Assembly (NCBI GenBank): GCA_017408625.1
Contig: JAFQUG010000119.1
Span: 1 to 8,576, forward strand
Direction: 5' to 3'
Source: Clostridia bacterium
Lineage (GTDB): Bacteria; Bacillota_A; Clostridia; Oscillospirales; CAG-272
DNA length: 8,576 nt
A program made the position numbers and the translations under genes. The notes beneath the pieces are model-generated. The model worked only from the letters and a program-made list of their open reading frames with translations. It had not been told where the DNA came from and searched no databases. How positions within the stretch are numbered: position 1 is the stretch's first letter; each line of letters starts with the position of its first letter. Shown in pieces: positions 7,225-8,576 of this stretch.

Positions 7225-7353
7225 CGTAGGGGGCGACGTCCTCGACGCCCCGGGCAGGCACAAACAATCTTTTGTAGGGACCGGCCTCCCGGACGGTCCG
7301 TTTGAGAAGTTAGTTTGTAGCCACCCGGGGCGTCGAGGACGTCGCCCCCTACG
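7225..7353. repeat. GTAG-hairpin repeat cluster: perfect 30-base inverted repeat flanking a third, diverged copy
   Basis: Bases 7225-7254 and 7324-7353 are exact reverse complements (30 of 30), separated by 69 bases. The left arm alone folds: after GTAG (7226-7229), GGGGCG (7230-7235) pairs with CGCCCC (7246-7251), with an A.A mismatch, two more pairs and a TCCT loop. Inside the spacer a related unit follows GTAG at 7274-7277: GGACCG (7278-7283) pairs with CGGTCC (7294-7299), with a G.A mismatch, two pairs and a TCCC loop. The right arm is the same unit on the minus strand. This and adjoining sequence fill the gene-free gap between the terminator at 7205 and rsmA. The long stem could also act as a bidirectional transcription barrier between the convergent units. 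Confidence 0.93.
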
Positions 7354-7414
7354 GTGTTTATTGTAATTATCAGGTTATGTTTCTAATTCCGCAGCCCCAT
7401 GCTCCCGTTTTCTT

Positions 7415-8281
7415 TTATTCGTGAATCTTATCATAAATCGCGTCGGACAAAGCCACGAAATCGTCGATAGCCAGTCGTTCACCGCGGATATCCGCGCTGT
7501 GGCCGCAGGACACGATGATCTCGGTCAGCGTTTGCTTGTCAAGCTCGCCAAAGCCCGCTGCAAGCGCGTTGGGCAGGGTCTTTCTGCGCTGCTCAAAGGC
7601 CGCCTTGATGGTGCGGAACAAAAGTGCCTCGTCCTTGGGATGATACGGCTTTTGCTTGTAGAGTCTGGTGCGGATGACGGTGGAATCCACCTTGGGCGCG
7701 GGCATAAAGCAGCCTGCTTTGACGCGGAACAGCTTTTCGGTTGTGCCATAATATGCAAGCACAGCAGTAATCGCACCGTAATCCTTGCTTCCTGCCTTGG
7801 CGCAAAGGCGGTCTGCCACCTCGGCCTGGATCATGACCGTGATATCCGAGAAGGGAAGTCCGGATTCCAGCAGCTTCATCATAATGGGGGTGGTGATATA
7901 GTAGGGCAGATTTGCGCAGACAGATACAGTACCTTCGGCAAACGCCTTGCCCAACAGCTCGTTCAGATCCGCTTGCATGACGTCCTGATTATAGACGGTC
8001 ACGTTGTCAAAATCCGCCAGCGTGTACTTCAGCACAGGGATCATGCCGTTGTCGATCTCCAGGCAAATGACCTTTTTATATCTTGCCGCCAGCTCGCGCG
8101 TCAGCGTACCGAGTCCGGGGCCGATTTCCAAGATGGTCGCGTCGCGGTCGTCGCAGCAGTTGTCCGCGATGTCCTCAACCACGAATTTTTCGGTCAGAAA
8201 ATTCTGCCCGAATTCCTTTTTGAAATGCAGACCGTACATGCCCATGATCTGCTTGATCGTCCTTGTATCACAAAGATTCAT
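7415..8281 (-). CDS. rsmA: 16S rRNA (adenine1518-N6/adenine1519-N6)-dimethyltransferase
   Basis: RsmA (KsgA) uses S-adenosylmethionine to dimethylate the two adjacent adenosines in the helix 45 loop of 16S rRNA late in 30S assembly; loss of it typically gives kasugamycin resistance. The 288-residue product has the full motif set: FGQNFL at 24-29, SAM-binding EIGPGLGTLT at 52-61, acidic CLEID at 73-77, NQDVMQAD at 98-105, catalytic NLPYYITTP at 124-132, then MPAPKVDS at 193-200, AFEQRRKTLPN at 228-238 and RGERL at 266-270. I place the start at the ATG complementary to 8279-8281 because GGAGG lies just upstream of it. The longer frame to 8344 begins inside or before the promoter and cannot be translated from that transcript. 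It is monocistronic within this window and convergent to the preceding operon. Confidence 0.97.
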   Translation of the reverse strand: MNLCDTRTIKQIMGMYGLHFKKEFGQNFLTEKFVVEDIADNCCDDRDATILEIGPGLGTLTRELAARYKKVICLEIDNGMIPVLKYTLADFDNVTVYNQDVMQADLNELLGKAFAEGTVSVCANLPYYITTPIMMKLLESGLPFSDITVMIQAEVADRLCAKAGSKDYGAITAVLAYYGTTEKLFRVKAGCFMPAPKVDSTVIRTRLYKQKPYHPKDEALLFRTIKAAFEQRRKTLPNALAAGFGELDKQTLTEIIVSCGHSADIRGERLAIDDFVALSDAIYDKIHE

Positions 8282-8315
8282 GTGTTTTCCTCCGATGGAA
8301 CGACAATATATAAAA

Positions 8316-8344
8316 AGTATATCATAAAAATGCGGGGTTGTCAA
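8316..8344 (-). promoter_or_regulatory. sigma-A type promoter of rsmA, extended -10
   Basis: On the minus strand TTGACA (complement of 8339-8344, perfect consensus) and TATACT (complement of 8316-8321) are separated by 17 bases, with TGA directly before the -10 hexamer. The start would lie near 8309, leaving a leader of about 28 bases that contains GGAGG 10 bases before the ATG. Confidence 0.88.
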
Positions 8345-8377
8345 TGAAATCGTGGGGAGAAGTGTGTTTTACATACG

Positions 8378-8451
8378 ATTCGCGCACGTAGGGTTGATTC
8401 AGGAATCGGCCGTGAATGGTGGGTGGAGGGATTCAGAACCCATATTTGCGC
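8378..8451 (+). repeat. direct repeat, copy A, containing a GTAG hairpin
   Basis: This 74-base unit begins ATTCGCGCACGTAGGG and ends CATATTTGCGC. It holds GTAG (8388-8391) followed by a hairpin: GGTTGATTC (8392-8400) pairs with GAATCGGCC (8403-8411) across nine pairs, two of them G.T, with a 2-base minimal loop. A second conserved block, GGGTGGAGGGATTCAGAAC, follows. It has a close second copy 88 bases downstream and lies in the gene-free stretch upstream of rsmA. Confidence 0.88.
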
Positions 8452-8465
8452 GCGATATACGTTCA

Positions 8466-8547
8466 ATTCGCGCACGTAGGGTTGATTCAAGAATCGACCG
8501 CAGGATTCCAAATGATGGGTGGAGGGATTCAGAACTCATATTTGCGC
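8466..8547 (+). repeat. direct repeat, copy B, containing a GTAG hairpin
   Basis: This second copy begins ATTCGCGCACGTAGGG and ends CATATTTGCGC, and is 82 bases long because its central part carries extra sequence (around 8500-8514). GTAG lies at 8476-8479, then GGTTGATTC (8480-8488) pairs with GAATCGACC (8491-8499). One G.T pair of copy A is a T-A pair here, which keeps the fold. The block GGGTGGAGGGATTCAGAAC recurs. No credible gene is seen between 8345 and the window end. Confidence 0.88.
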
Positions 8548-8576
8548 CAAAGGTCGAGAAAATTGTTTGGGTAACC

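Noticed and set aside
8282..8344. A longer RsmA N-terminus starting at 8344
   Set aside because: It would begin in the -35 region and cover the -10, and GGAGG is correctly spaced only for the start at 8281.
7421..8347. A 308-codon plus-strand open frame opposite rsmA
   Set aside because: The minus strand encodes all RsmA motifs, so this frame is its mirror.
8378..8547. A possible CRISPR array
   Set aside because: There are only two repeats of about 74 and 82 bases, with no short spacer-repeat periodicity and no cas genes nearby.

Overview
The window reads as a chromosomal segment of an anaerobic Clostridia-type gut or rumen bacterium, probably Oscillospirales/Ruminococcaceae-like. The grounds are a ferredoxin-dependent 2-oxoacid oxidoreductase, very strong AGGAGG ribosome binding sites, GC-rich codons with a CCC-proline preference, and short intergenic GTAGGG hairpin repeats of a kind I associate with that group. 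The taxonomic call is inference; no rRNA or species marker is present.

Region 1 (1-5650) is one dense plus-strand operon entering from the left. It holds the C-terminal tail of a 2-oxoacid:ferredoxin oxidoreductase subunit (probably beta), the complete gamma subunit, a branched-chain aminotransferase, a LeuA-like protein, and an 832-residue fusion of a xylose-isomerase-like TIM barrel to an AMP-forming acyl-CoA synthetase. Gene spacing runs from a 4-base overlap to an 18-base gap, and a clean hairpin/T-tract terminator closes the unit. Taken together the set can link a free (branched) carboxylic acid, its acyl-CoA, the 2-oxoacid and the amino acid. The ATP-consuming synthetase favours the assimilatory direction (acid activation, reductive carboxylation, transamination), but the oxidative direction is not excluded.

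The two most unusual items lie here. The LeuA-like protein keeps the leucine-type regulatory domain but has lost the catalytic Arg, a metal-binding Asp and one His of the HxH pair, so it looks like a pseudoenzyme. The TIM barrel is fused in frame to the acyl-CoA synthetase and keeps its own metal ligands.

Region 2 (5712-7205) is a separate two-gene plus-strand unit with an extended -10 sigma-A promoter: a CPBP-family membrane protease and a permuted papain/NlpC-P60-like protein. A strong terminator follows. Region 3 (7415-8344) is minus-strand rsmA/ksgA with its own consensus promoter, convergent to region 2.

The two gene-free stretches flanking rsmA (7206-7414 and 8345-8576) hold five copies of a GTAG-hairpin repeat. 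They include a perfect 30-base inverted repeat and a pair of approximately 80-base direct repeats. Base pairs covary between copies, which suggests that the folded form is what is conserved.
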